The notes under the pieces: model-generated
Told to the model about the DNA's origin: nothing
Seen by the model: the letters and a program-made list of their open reading frames with translations, nothing else
Database searches by the model: none
Assembly: GCA_016844515.1 (NCBI GenBank)
Contig: JAERMP010000176.1
Coordinates: forward strand, 1-5,015
Reading direction: 5' to 3'
Source of the DNA: Thermoleophilia bacterium
GTDB lineage: Bacteria > Actinomycetota > Thermoleophilia > Gaiellales > Gaiellaceae
Length of the DNA stretch: 5,015 nucleotides
Position numbers and translations under genes: made by a program
Part shown: positions 1 through 4,590 of the stretch, one piece after another
Layout of the letters: each line of letters opens with the position of its first letter
Position numbering within the stretch: position 1 is the first letter of the stretch

Positions 1-1
1 C

Positions 2-115
2 CGGGTCGTGCTCGTGTGCGCCCCGCGCCTCCTCGATGCCGACTGCAAGACGGTCGAGCAGATGCGGCTGGTGAATGCGGTGTGCCGCTTCGTCGAGCTG
101 GCCGAGAAGAACTGA
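2..115 (+). CDS. 3' end of an unrecognised gene (37 codons visible)
   Basis: An open frame runs from the left edge to a TGA at 113-115 with strongly G/C-rich third positions. The tail includes VVLVCAPRLLD, then CKTVEQMRLVNAVCRF, and ends VELAEKN. I do not recognise the family. The hydrophobic stretch followed by a basic/acidic helix looks like the C-terminus of a soluble globular protein. The codons for AVCRFVELA (77-103) are repeated exactly at 821-847 beyond the hicAB operon, so this 3' end may have served as an insertion or recombination site. The start and most of the gene lie outside the window. Confidence 0.6.
   Translation, partial: RVVLVCAPRLLDADCKTVEQMRLVNAVCRFVELAEKN
77..103 (+). 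repeat. 27-bp direct repeat, left copy
   Basis: This stretch in the 3' end of the upstream gene is identical over 27 bases to 821-847. The two copies start 744 bp apart and bracket the complete hicAB operon with its promoter. The flanks differ on both sides. An exact 27-bp match at this distance is very unlikely by chance. It resembles the target duplication left when an element integrates at the 3' end of a gene, or the scar of recombination between related genes. Confidence 0.85.
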
Positions 116-185
116 TGCAGATTCGCAATGAAGTTGGCGCAGTCTCGTAGACACATCCGTGCGACCGTGAGAGTCGATGTCAAGA

Positions 186-211
186 CATGCGTCTACTACA
201 CTAGACGCATG
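186..211 (+). promoter_or_regulatory. Palindromic operator on the hicAB promoter
   Basis: A perfect inverted repeat has 10-bp arms CATGCGTCTA (186-195) and TAGACGCATG (202-211) around a 6-base spacer. It ends 10 bases before the hicA ATG. TACACT at 198-203 fits a TANNNT -10 box and lies in the spacer and right arm; no convincing -35 is seen at the matching distance. HicB antitoxins commonly repress their own operons through such palindromes, so this is the likely HicB/HicAB operator. Transcription from this -10 would start near 209-210 and give a leader of about 12 nt without a Shine-Dalgarno sequence. Confidence 0.7.
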
Positions 212-221
212 AGCCGAATCG

Positions 222-425
222 ATGACCGGACGAGACGTCTTGAGAAGACTTCGAGCGCTGGGCTGCGTGGAAGTGCGGCAGAAGGGGTCGCACGTTCGAG
301 TTCGGTGCGGCCCGTGTCAGACGACGGTCCCCGCTCATCGCGGCGAGGACCTACCTCCCGGGACACTGCGGGCGATCGAGCGCGATCTGGAGCCGTTCCT
401 GGGGCCGAGGTGGTTACGTCGGTGA
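222..425 (+). CDS. hicA: HicA-type mRNA interferase toxin
   Basis: This 67-residue protein has the size and layout of HicA (YcfA-like) toxins, double-stranded-RNA-binding-like proteins that cleave mRNA in the cytoplasm. The family core is visible: a first helix with the GRDVLRRLRALGC stretch, the motif RQKGSH with the expected catalytic His24, a strand region ending in TVPAH, and the GEDLPPGTLRAI signature. The C-terminal tail is basic (WLRR). ATG 222 is the only start, because a stop (210-212) lies just upstream in frame. No Shine-Dalgarno sequence precedes it, so the mRNA is probably short-leadered. The TGA overlaps the hicB GTG in GTGA (422-425), giving toxin-first order and translational coupling. 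A perfect palindrome upstream suggests autoregulation. The assignment is by motif recognition, and all core residues appear present, so the toxin may be active. Confidence 0.88.
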   Translation: MTGRDVLRRLRALGCVEVRQKGSHVRVRCGPCQTTVPAHRGEDLPPGTLRAIERDLEPFLGPRWLRR

Positions 426-805
426 AGCGGTACCGAGTCGTCCTCGAGCGGGACGAGAGCGGCGCGTGGGTCGCGACTGTGCCGGCCGTCCCAGGGTGCC
501 ACTCGTACGGGCGGAGCCTGGTCGAGGCGAGACGGCGAGTTCGAAAGGCACTCGCGTTGTGGGTCGACGATGCCGGCGTGGCCGAATTGGCGGACGACGT
601 CCGGATTCCGGACGAAGTCGTCGCCGCGTTGCGTCGTAGCAGGGGTGCACGGGAGACGCTCGCGACCGCCCGCGATGCCGCGGGCGTTGCCACCGTCGAT
701 GCAGCTCACCGACTCGTCGATGAGGTCGGCCTCGGCGTCCGAGATGCGGCATATCTCCTTGGCCTGTCACACCAGCGCGTGCAACAACTCCTTCGTTCGT
801 CGTAG
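422..805 (+). CDS. hicB: HicB-type antitoxin with C-terminal helix-turn-helix
   Basis: This 127-residue protein would bind and neutralise HicA and repress the operon. Residues 1 to about 48 form the partially degraded RNase-H-like HicB fold: a first strand KRYRVVLERDESG, then WVATVPAVPGCHSYG, then an EARRRVRKALALW helix. A charged linker follows. Residues about 95-124 read as a helix-turn-helix (RLVDEVGLGVRDAAYLLGLS then QRVQQLL), the probable DNA-binding part. I chose GTG 422 because the HicB homology begins there and it overlaps the hicA stop by 4 nt. The frame stays open upstream to 128, but that part is the shadow of hicA and is arginine/serine-rich without homology. The gene ends at TAG 803-805, 15 bp before the right copy of the 27-bp repeat. 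Confidence 0.87.
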   Translation: MKRYRVVLERDESGAWVATVPAVPGCHSYGRSLVEARRRVRKALALWVDDAGVAELADDVRIPDEVVAALRRSRGARETLATARDAAGVATVDAAHRLVDEVGLGVRDAAYLLGLSHQRVQQLLRSS

Positions 806-820
806 AAGCAGTTCGAGAGC

Positions 821-847
821 GCGGTGTGCCGCTTCGTCGAGCTGGCC
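821..847 (+). repeat. 27-bp direct repeat, right copy
   Basis: This is identical to 77-103. It is also in the same coding sense: the frame reads AVCRFVELA, then Gln-Arg and TAG at 854-856, where the left copy continues Glu-Lys-Asn and stop. The copy therefore looks like a short orphan 3' end of the upstream gene or of a close relative, rather than random DNA. It begins 15 bp after the hicB stop. It ends 3 bp before the vapBC operator palindrome. Confidence 0.85.
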
Positions 848-850
848 CAA

Positions 851-904
851 CGGTAGGTGTCACATAGAGCCAGTAGTGACACCTACCGACATCTGTGTCA
901 CAAT
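851..904 (+). promoter_or_regulatory. vapBC operator/promoter with three evenly spaced half-sites
   Basis: A perfect inverted repeat has 13-bp arms, CGGTAGGTGTCAC (851-863) and GTGACACCTACCG (876-888), with a 12-base spacer. The inner heptamer GTGTCAC occurs a third time at 895-901. The three copies (857, reverse at 876, 895) are spaced exactly 19 bp and alternate in orientation. GTGACA at 876-881 and CACAAT at 899-904 are 17 bp apart and fit a -35/-10 pair. Transcription would start at or next to ATG 911. Binding of the AbrB-type antitoxin complex here would cover both promoter boxes, which suggests autorepression. Confidence 0.72.
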
Positions 905-910
905 TGGGCG

Positions 911-1171
911 ATGACAGCGATTCCGGTGAAGGTCGGCCCCAAGGGCCGCGTCGTGGTGCCAGCGCCGATCAGGCGCGAGCTCGGCATCGAGGAGGGCACG
1001 GAGCTCATGGCTCGCGTCGAAGGAGACGGTATCGTCCTCGAGCCTCGCTCCGCCGCGATCCGGCGAATGCAGGCGCTCTTCGCGCATATCCCTCGCGATG
1101 TGAGCCTCGTTGACGAGCTCATCGCGGAGCGGCGTGAGGAGGCGCGTCGCGAGGAGCTCGAGCTCGAGTGA
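911..1171 (+). CDS. vapB: VapB-type antitoxin, SpoVT/AbrB domain
   Basis: This 86-residue protein has an N-terminal AbrB/MazE swapped-hairpin DNA-binding domain (residues about 1-46). The signature is clear: VKVGPKGRVVVPAPIRRELGI, then a GTELMARVEGDGIVLEP segment. The C-terminal half (about 47-86) is helical and charged, ending REEARREELELE; in VapB proteins this part wraps around the VapC toxin and blocks its active site. I chose ATG 911 because homology starts there. The frame continues upstream to 857, but that stretch is the operator palindrome. No Shine-Dalgarno sequence is present, and the predicted transcription start falls at the ATG, so a leaderless mRNA is likely. The stop overlaps the vapC GTG in GTGA (1168-1171). 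The gene is almost certainly an antitoxin; the choice of the vapB name rests on the partner. Confidence 0.87.
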   Translation: MTAIPVKVGPKGRVVVPAPIRRELGIEEGTELMARVEGDGIVLEPRSAAIRRMQALFAHIPRDVSLVDELIAERREEARREELELE

Positions 1172-1551
1172 CGTCCTGCGTCCTCGACGCATCCGCGGTT
1201 CTTGCGCTCGGGCACCGAGAGGACGGCGCGAATATCGTCGCCGAGCATCTCGAGGATGCCGCGATCTCGACCGTCAACTGGTCCGAGGTACTCCGACGCT
1301 CCCGTGAGAAGGGTGTTGCTGGCAGCGATCTCCGTGCCACGCTCGTCCTGGCTGGGGTGGCATTCGTGCCGTTCGACGAGTCCGATGCCGAAACGGCAGC
1401 GACACTCTGGGAACGAACCAGGCGACTAGGTCTATCGCTCGCAGACCGGGCGTGCTTGGCGCTCGCGACTCGGCTTGGTGTACCGGCGGTCACCGCCGAC
1501 CGGGCGTGGGTGAATCTCGACCTGGGCGTCGAGATCGTCTGCATCCGCTGA
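1168..1551 (+). CDS. vapC: VapC-type toxin, PIN-domain ribonuclease
   Basis: This 127-residue protein has the usual length of VapC toxins, Mg-dependent endoribonucleases of the PIN fold that cut tRNA or rRNA. The acidic active-site residues are in place: Asp7 in CVLDASAVLAL, Glu40 in NWSEVL, Asp93 in LSLADRACLALA and Asp111 in VTADRAW. The protein ends with a strand (VEIVCIR), typical of PIN domains. No truncation or frameshift is visible, so it is probably functional. It starts at GTG 1168 within the vapB stop codon, which implies coupled translation from the same mRNA and control by the palindromic promoter upstream of vapB. The RNA target cannot be read from the sequence. Confidence 0.9.
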   Translation: MTSCVLDASAVLALGHREDGANIVAEHLEDAAISTVNWSEVLRRSREKGVAGSDLRATLVLAGVAFVPFDESDAETAATLWERTRRLGLSLADRACLALATRLGVPAVTADRAWVNLDLGVEIVCIR

Positions 1552-1607
1552 GCACGGTCGCATGACGACGCGCCAGCTGGAGCCCGTAAGGGATCGCCGG
1601 CGACGGG

Positions 1608-2021
1608 ATGACTTCAGGGCATGACGACATAGATGCCCGTCATGTCCGTTGTGCTCTCTGCGGGACGTTGCCCCCGCAGTAGGTGCCGTCCTCGACTTCG
1701 CGCTTCTGGCCACCCGATCTCGACCTGCGGCCGAACCGGCCCGCGCGATGGCCGCTCCAGTTCTTCGTCCAGCACTGCCTACGCTGCGGGTATTGCGCTT
1801 CGCGCATCGGCGAGCGGACACCGAGAGCAGGCCGAACGGTCGAGTCTGCGATCTACCGCGACGTCCTCGAGAAGGCGAAGATGCCGGCGCTTGCGCGGCG
1901 CTTCCTCTGCGCCGCGCTCGTCTCCGAGGCAGCCGAGGGTGATCAAGACTGGGCGACCCACGCTAGCCTACGGTTGACGAGATCGAATCGCAGGAGGGCT
2001 GAACCATGGACGTGGGCGTGA
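1608..2021 (+). pseudogene. Zinc-ribbon protein gene interrupted by an amber codon
   Basis: A single frame from ATG 1608 reads through one TAG (1680-1682) as one coherent protein. Before the stop is a first CxxC (CALCG, codons 1650-1661). After it come PPDLDLRP, FFVQHCLRCGYCAS with a second CxxC (1776-1787), and a helical region YRDVLEKAKMPALARRFLCA then ALVSEAAEG. I recognise this layout from small uncharacterised bacterial proteins that pair two knuckles around a P-DLD-RP motif; it recalls DUF2225, but I would not name it firmly. A single change of GAG to TAG would explain the stop. After about 1970 the sequence becomes low in conservation-like features (RSNRRRAEP), so the C-terminus is probably also lost. 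The distal frame overlaps the start of the next gene by 16 nt. The only alternative start after the stop, GTG 1683, lacks a ribosome binding site and the first knuckle. Confidence 0.6.
1992..1997 (+). promoter_or_regulatory. Ribosome binding site of the DUF1918 gene
   Basis: AGGAGG lies 8 nt before ATG 2006. It is the only canonical Shine-Dalgarno sequence found for a + strand gene in this window and fixes the start of the downstream gene. Confidence 0.8.
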
Positions 2022-2209
2022 AAGACAGGATCGTCGTCGAGTCGGAGCGGGCTGCTCAGTCGGGTCGGGCGGGCGTCATCGAGGAGGTTCTGGCCCAGGA
2101 TCCGCCGCGCTTCCGCGTCCGGTGGGACGACGGGCGCACGAGCATCTTCGCTCCCTCGGCAGGTGTCGCGAGGATCGAGCCGCGCAAGACAGAGCGCGTG
2201 AAGGCCTGA
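2006..2209 (+). CDS. DUF1918 family small protein
   Basis: This 67-residue protein matches the DUF1918 pattern. It has an opening VGVKDRIVVESERAAQSGRA, a middle GVIEEVL, the hallmark FRVRWDDGRTSIFAPSAG, and a short basic tail. It folds as a small all-beta, SH3-like domain in related proteins, and its biological role is unknown. The family is found mainly in actinobacteria, which supports the host assignment. The start at ATG 2006 is fixed by the ribosome binding site AGGAGG. The gene follows a broken zinc-ribbon gene and overlaps its residual frame, so it may be expressed from the same or its own promoter; I see no clear promoter. No terminator was recognised directly downstream. Confidence 0.85.
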   Translation: MDVGVKDRIVVESERAAQSGRAGVIEEVLAQDPPRFRVRWDDGRTSIFAPSAGVARIEPRKTERVKA

Positions 2210-2291
2210 CCGACGACGAGGCCGCGCGGCGCTACCACGAGTGCACCGGCAAGCGCGCCCGCTCTTCCTCGGCCGGAGGCCCCGCTGCGTG

Positions 2292-2411
2292 CTACTTCCC
2301 GCGCGACCTCTTCTTCTGCTTCTTCACCTTCAAGCTGACCATCGGCGTCTTCGCCTCGGTTCCCAGGGAAACAGGGTTGGGCACACGATGCTTCTTCGAC
2401 TTCCCTGCCAT
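2292..2411 (-). CDS. 39-residue highly basic small protein
   Basis: On the - strand ATG (2411-2409) opens a 39-codon frame ending at TAG 2294-2292. It is preceded at 6 nt by a perfect AGGAGG (2418-2423). The product begins MAGKSKKHRVPNPVSLG, continues TEAKTPMVSLKV and ends KKQKKRSRGK. It has 10 Lys, 3 Arg and 1 His against a single Glu, with the positive charge clustered at both ends around a more neutral centre. This composition suggests binding to nucleic acid or the ribosome, but I do not recognise the family. The frame is open further upstream to 2510, but the ideal ribosome binding site and the change in composition support the short form. It is monocistronic, convergent with the DUF1918 gene (83 bp apart). 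Confidence 0.6.
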   Translation of the reverse strand: MAGKSKKHRVPNPVSLGTEAKTPMVSLKVKKQKKRSRGK

Positions 2412-2417
2412 GCCGAT

Positions 2418-2423
2418 CCTCCT
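2418..2423 (-). promoter_or_regulatory. Ribosome binding site of the small basic protein gene
   Basis: CCTCCT on the + strand is AGGAGG on the - strand, 6 nt before ATG 2411. It is the best-placed Shine-Dalgarno sequence in the window and decides the start of the 39-residue gene. Confidence 0.7.
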
Positions 2424-2756
2424 CGATCGAGGGCGAGTGGCAACGGACGAGCCCACGGTACAGGCCGTGGGGAATGCGCTGTCCTGGGCGCTGGTCGCGC
2501 CTCTCGCCACGACGCTCGCGAGTTCAGCAAGAGGAGTACGATGGTTCGACTGGCCCTGCGGCCAGAATCCCGGCCGAAACCCCGAAGGCCGTCGACGTGC
2601 GTCTAGCGCGCGAGACGATGGAGCCTCGGCAAACAGAGTTCACGTCGCAGGGCCGACACTCTTGCCAGAGGATCGACGCCGCTGCTGGAACAGCCCTCGC
2701 CCGCTGAGCGCGAGCGACAGCCGGGTCAGCATCGTCACGTCGGGCGGCGCGGCGGC
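2424..2756. other. Intergenic stretch without a supported gene
   Basis: About 330 bp separate the small basic gene from the terminator of the SnoaL-like gene. Frames on both strands here are short, rich in Arg, Pro and Ser, and show no motif I recognise. A modest inverted repeat, CCCACGG (2452-2458) with CCGTGGG (2465-2471), lies upstream of the small basic gene and could be an operator or hairpin. The promoter of the small gene should lie here, but no convincing -35/-10 pair was found. Confidence 0.5.
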
Positions 2757-2799
2757 GGGGCGAAACGAGTGGGGGCTCGGCAAGCCGAGCCCCCACTCG
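2757..2799 (-). terminator. Rho-independent-type terminator of the SnoaL-like gene
   Basis: A perfect 15-bp stem (2766-2780 with 2785-2799) closes on a 4-base loop CAAG and is rich in G/C. On the - strand it is followed by TTTCGCCCC, a very short T run. It lies 50 bp after the stop of the SnoaL-like gene, so it most likely ends that transcript. The + strand side continues GGAGG with no T run, which argues against use in that direction. Confidence 0.75.
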
Positions 2800-2849
2800 G
2801 GAGGAGGCGACGGTCCGGCCGCCCCCTTCCGTACTCCTTGCGGTCGCAG

Positions 2850-3302
2850 CTACTTGGGCTGCGCGCCGATCTGCTTGAGGAGAGTCAGCGAGTCGAAGTA
2901 GTGGCGGCTTTCCTTGATCTTGTCGCCCTCGAAGGTGTAAAAGATCGCAGCGGGCGTCTCCTGGTGCTTACCCGAGGCCGGGATCGTCCCTTCCGCTGTC
3001 GTGAGCGGGCCGGTGTGCGTGCCCTTCCAGGTCACTTCCAGGACTGCCGTGTCACCGCTGGCGAAAGCGCTTGTCACCGTGCCGGCGGCGTCCGGGAACG
3101 CCTGCTTCCAACCCTTGAAGAGCTCCACGATCTTGTCCGGGCCGTCGGTCTTCCGCTCCGTTCCCAGCTCGTCGTAGCGGGAGTCGGACGCGAGCCCTGC
3201 TCGCAGGCGCTCCCAGTCGCCGCTGTTGAAGGCATCCACCTGCTCGCGGGCGATCTTGACCATCTTGTCTGCCGTCTGGACCTCGGTAAGAAGTGCGGTC
3301 AT
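2850..3302 (-). CDS. SnoaL-like NTF2-fold protein (ester cyclase family)
   Basis: This 150-residue protein has the usual length of the SnoaL-like branch of the NTF2 superfamily, a cone-shaped alpha+beta barrel that binds small hydrophobic ligands. Visible signatures are an N-terminal helix pair with REQVDAFNSGDWERLRAGLA, DSRYDELGTERKTDGPDKIV, the FKGWKQAFPDA segment, VLEVTWKGTHTGPL, and the closing FEGDKIKESRHYFDSLTLL. It has no signal peptide or membrane segment, so it is probably cytoplasmic. Family members include polyketide cyclases, but many are of unknown function, and no biosynthetic genes are nearby; the substrate is unknown. The start at ATG 3302 is supported by a Shine-Dalgarno sequence 6 nt upstream, rather than Met14. 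A hairpin terminator follows. The gene appears intact and monocistronic. Confidence 0.85.
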   Translation of the reverse strand: MTALLTEVQTADKMVKIAREQVDAFNSGDWERLRAGLASDSRYDELGTERKTDGPDKIVELFKGWKQAFPDAAGTVTSAFASGDTAVLEVTWKGTHTGPLTTAEGTIPASGKHQETPAAIFYTFEGDKIKESRHYFDSLTLLKQIGAQPK

Positions 3303-3308
3303 GGCTAG

Positions 3309-3314
3309 CTCCTC
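3309..3314 (-). promoter_or_regulatory. Ribosome binding site of the SnoaL-like gene
   Basis: CTCCTC on the + strand is GAGGAG on the - strand, 6 nt before ATG 3302. It selects this start over an internal methionine at codon 14. Confidence 0.75.
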
Positions 3315-3625
3315 TCGTCGATCATGAGCACGAGCGGCAGCCTCAGGAAGGCTCGCCTCCGATCAGCTGTCTCCGCTCGGCTGGGACGGTGGTTGCAACG
3401 AGGAAGAAGAGCTGGCGACTCGACGGACACAAGCTGGACCGTCAGCGCGACTGGCTCGGTGTTTCCAAAATGCACCCTATCTCATCCGCTCGGTTGGTGC
3501 TTCCAGCGGGTCGTCGCGGACGCAGTGGGCCTCGCACCAGTCAAGGGTTCCGAGCTCGCGGCGGCGATCGGTCTCGGCGGCCGCGACCGCCGTGCCCGGC
3601 CGGGCGCACTCTTCGAGTTGCGGCC
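3315..3625. other. Stretch without a supported intact gene
   Basis: About 310 bp lie upstream of the SnoaL-like gene. One - strand frame (ending TAG 3477-3479) has good third-position G/C and a tail with LDWCEAHCVRDDPLEAP, so the stretch may hold debris of a coding region continuous with the cysteine-rich fragment further right, but no start or family is evident. The promoter of the SnoaL-like gene should lie here; I could not pick out a -35/-10 pair with confidence. Confidence 0.4.
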
Positions 3626-3775
3626 TCAGCTTCCGCTCGTGCCGCGAGGAGCGAAGTGCTTGCAGCTGTCGGAGGCATGGATACCTCCGCGAACCAGTCG
3701 GCATCCGCCCACTGCGAGCCGGGGAAACATGTACATGCAGTGGTCGCAACGCGCCTCGGGGGTAGGAGCCGGTCC
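3626..3775 (-). pseudogene. HiPIP-like four-cysteine fragment, no usable start
   Basis: Between a TAG (3778-3776) and a TGA (3628-3626) on the - strand lies a 49-codon frame. It carries RCDHCMYMF, then GGCRLVRGGIHASDSCKHFA, then PRG. The spacing C-x2-C-x11-C-x12-C and the surrounding residues (aromatic after the CxxC, xLVxGxI before the last Cys, xFAP after it) match short high-potential iron-sulfur-like proteins, which bind one 4Fe-4S cluster. No ATG, GTG or TTG precedes the first cysteine after the TAG, so the N-terminus is lost or in another frame. A - strand frame shifted by one continues upstream (LAGEKPEADRPEGGGELG), which would fit a frameshift. The typical Gly-Trp before the last cysteine is Asp-Ser here. 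It could also be a zinc knuckle. I treat it as a decayed gene downstream of the cupin gene. Confidence 0.4.
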
Positions 3776-3862
3776 CTAGTTCGCCGCCTCCTTCCGGCCG
3801 GTCCGCCTCCGGTTTCTCGCCGGCGAGAATCGACGTTCGTGCGTCTGCTCGAGCGCTGGGAG

Positions 3863-4189
3863 CTACGCCGGCGGGTAGTGGCCAGGACCAGGCCACGGCG
3901 CGAGCAGGATGAGCAGGCGCGATCCGTTCGCGCTTCGCACCGTGCGGCGTTCGGTCGGGTCGAACTCGAGCAGCGTCCCCGCCGTCGCCGTGACCGTGTC
4001 CGCTGCGGTCTCGACCTCGACCGCGCCGTCGAGAACCACGACCCATGCTCGCTCTCGCACCTGGTGCTCGCCGAGCTCCTGACCGGGGGAGAGGCCGATG
4101 AGCACCGCCCGGCTGTCCTCCGAGTCGAGCACGACAGGTGACCGCGTGCCTTGCGGCATCTCGATCTCGTGGAGCTGCCAGACCCGCAT
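3863..4189 (-). CDS. Small single-domain cupin protein
   Basis: This 108-residue protein is a single conserved beta-barrel of the cupin superfamily. Motif 1 reads GLSPGQELGEHQVRERAWVV followed by VLDGAVEV, with His42, Gln43 and Glu46 at the metal-binding positions; motif 2 (FDPTERRTVRSANGSRLLIL) has arginines where a histidine is usual, so metal binding may be altered or absent. The ending APWPGPGHYPP is common in actinobacterial cupins. Function and ligand are unknown; such proteins can be isomerases, dioxygenases or small-molecule sensors. ATG 4189 is chosen because homology starts there. There is no Shine-Dalgarno sequence, and a TAGATT box ends 6 nt upstream, which points to a leaderless mRNA. 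The gene follows the ARPP-1-like remnant by about 50 bp on the same strand and appears intact. Confidence 0.8.
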   Translation of the reverse strand: MRVWQLHEIEMPQGTRSPVVLDSEDSRAVLIGLSPGQELGEHQVRERAWVVVLDGAVEVETAADTVTATAGTLLEFDPTERRTVRSANGSRLLILLAPWPGPGHYPPA

Positions 4190-4195
4190 CGGGCC

Positions 4196-4224
4196 AATCT
4201 ATCCCACGCATCGAGCGCGGGCAC
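4196..4224 (-). promoter_or_regulatory. Possible promoter giving a leaderless cupin mRNA
   Basis: On the - strand TAGATT (4201-4196) fits the TANNNT -10 pattern and ends 6 nt before the A of ATG 4189, the right distance for transcription to begin at the start codon. The -35 candidate 17 bp further up (GTGCCC, 4224-4219) is weak. The absence of a ribosome binding site supports leaderless translation. Confidence 0.4.
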
Positions 4225-4241
4225 GACCTCCGAAGACCACT

Positions 4242-4590
4242 TCAACGCCTGCTGCTCGGTCGCGCGATCCGCCCCGTCGCCCGGTGACGGGCGTCCGGAC
4301 TCATGAAGACCGAGAGCTGGATCGCTTCACCCTCGAGCTCGACCCCGGAGCCGAGCACCGCTCGCCGCGCGGGCGGATGTCTTCTCCGAGGCCTGCCGAC
4401 GGCTGTCGAGTCCACTCTGCCCGCACCGCACTGCCCCGGCTGCGCCGGGAAGCGGTCCTCCAGCGCCCGCAGCGAGTCTGCGTGCGCGCGGAATGTGTCC
4501 GCACTGGCCCCGGTGAGGGCGTGGACGCCCATACGGGTCGCCTTCTCGTGCACGGCATCCCAGACCTCTCCCTGGGATGTTCGTCCGCTC
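4242..4590 (-). pseudogene. ARPP-1/DUF6569-like remnant, truncated and frameshifted
   Basis: The - strand holds three collinear pieces of one protein. Piece 1 (about 4590-4422) reads SGRTSQGEVWDAVHEKA, TRMGVHALTGASADTFRAHA, then a helix ending FPAQPGQCGA. Piece 2, in another frame (about 4405-4360), reads QPSAGLGEDIRPRGER. Piece 3, back in the first frame (about 4361-4305), reads AVLGSGVELEGEAIQLSVF. In order they match the QG-VWD-V, PGQ-GA and GLGED-R ... VHLS-F blocks of the ARPP-1 (DUF6569) family as I remember it, but the roughly 80 residues that normally separate pieces 1 and 2 are missing and there is a frameshift near 4360. The N-terminal half is absent: coding similarity stops at 4580-4592, where an oppositely oriented helicase begins. 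GTG 4553 would open a nominal 103-residue frame, but it is internal to the homology. The family's biochemical role is unknown. Confidence 0.55.

Noticed and set aside
128..421. Long frame upstream of hicB that would give a 225-residue protein
   Set aside because: The first 98 codons are arginine/serine-rich, overlap hicA in another frame and show no homology; HicB similarity begins at GTG 422.
1583..1607. Weak hairpin CCCGT/ACGGG after vapC
   Set aside because: The stem is only 5 bp with a 15-base loop and no T run, so I do not call it a terminator.
2541..2606. 21-codon + strand frame (MVRLALRPESR...) after GAGGAG
   Set aside because: The spacing to ATG is only 4 nt, the product is a short Arg/Pro-rich peptide, and nothing downstream suggests a leader-peptide role.
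3324..3779. + strand frame of 151 codons opposite the HiPIP-like fragment
   Set aside because: No motif or ribosome binding site was seen, and it is antisense to better-supported - strand coding remnants.
3477..4211. - strand frame of 244 codons spanning the cupin gene
   Set aside because: Over the cupin gene it is a shadow with atypical composition; only the left part looks coding-like and is covered by the debris entries.
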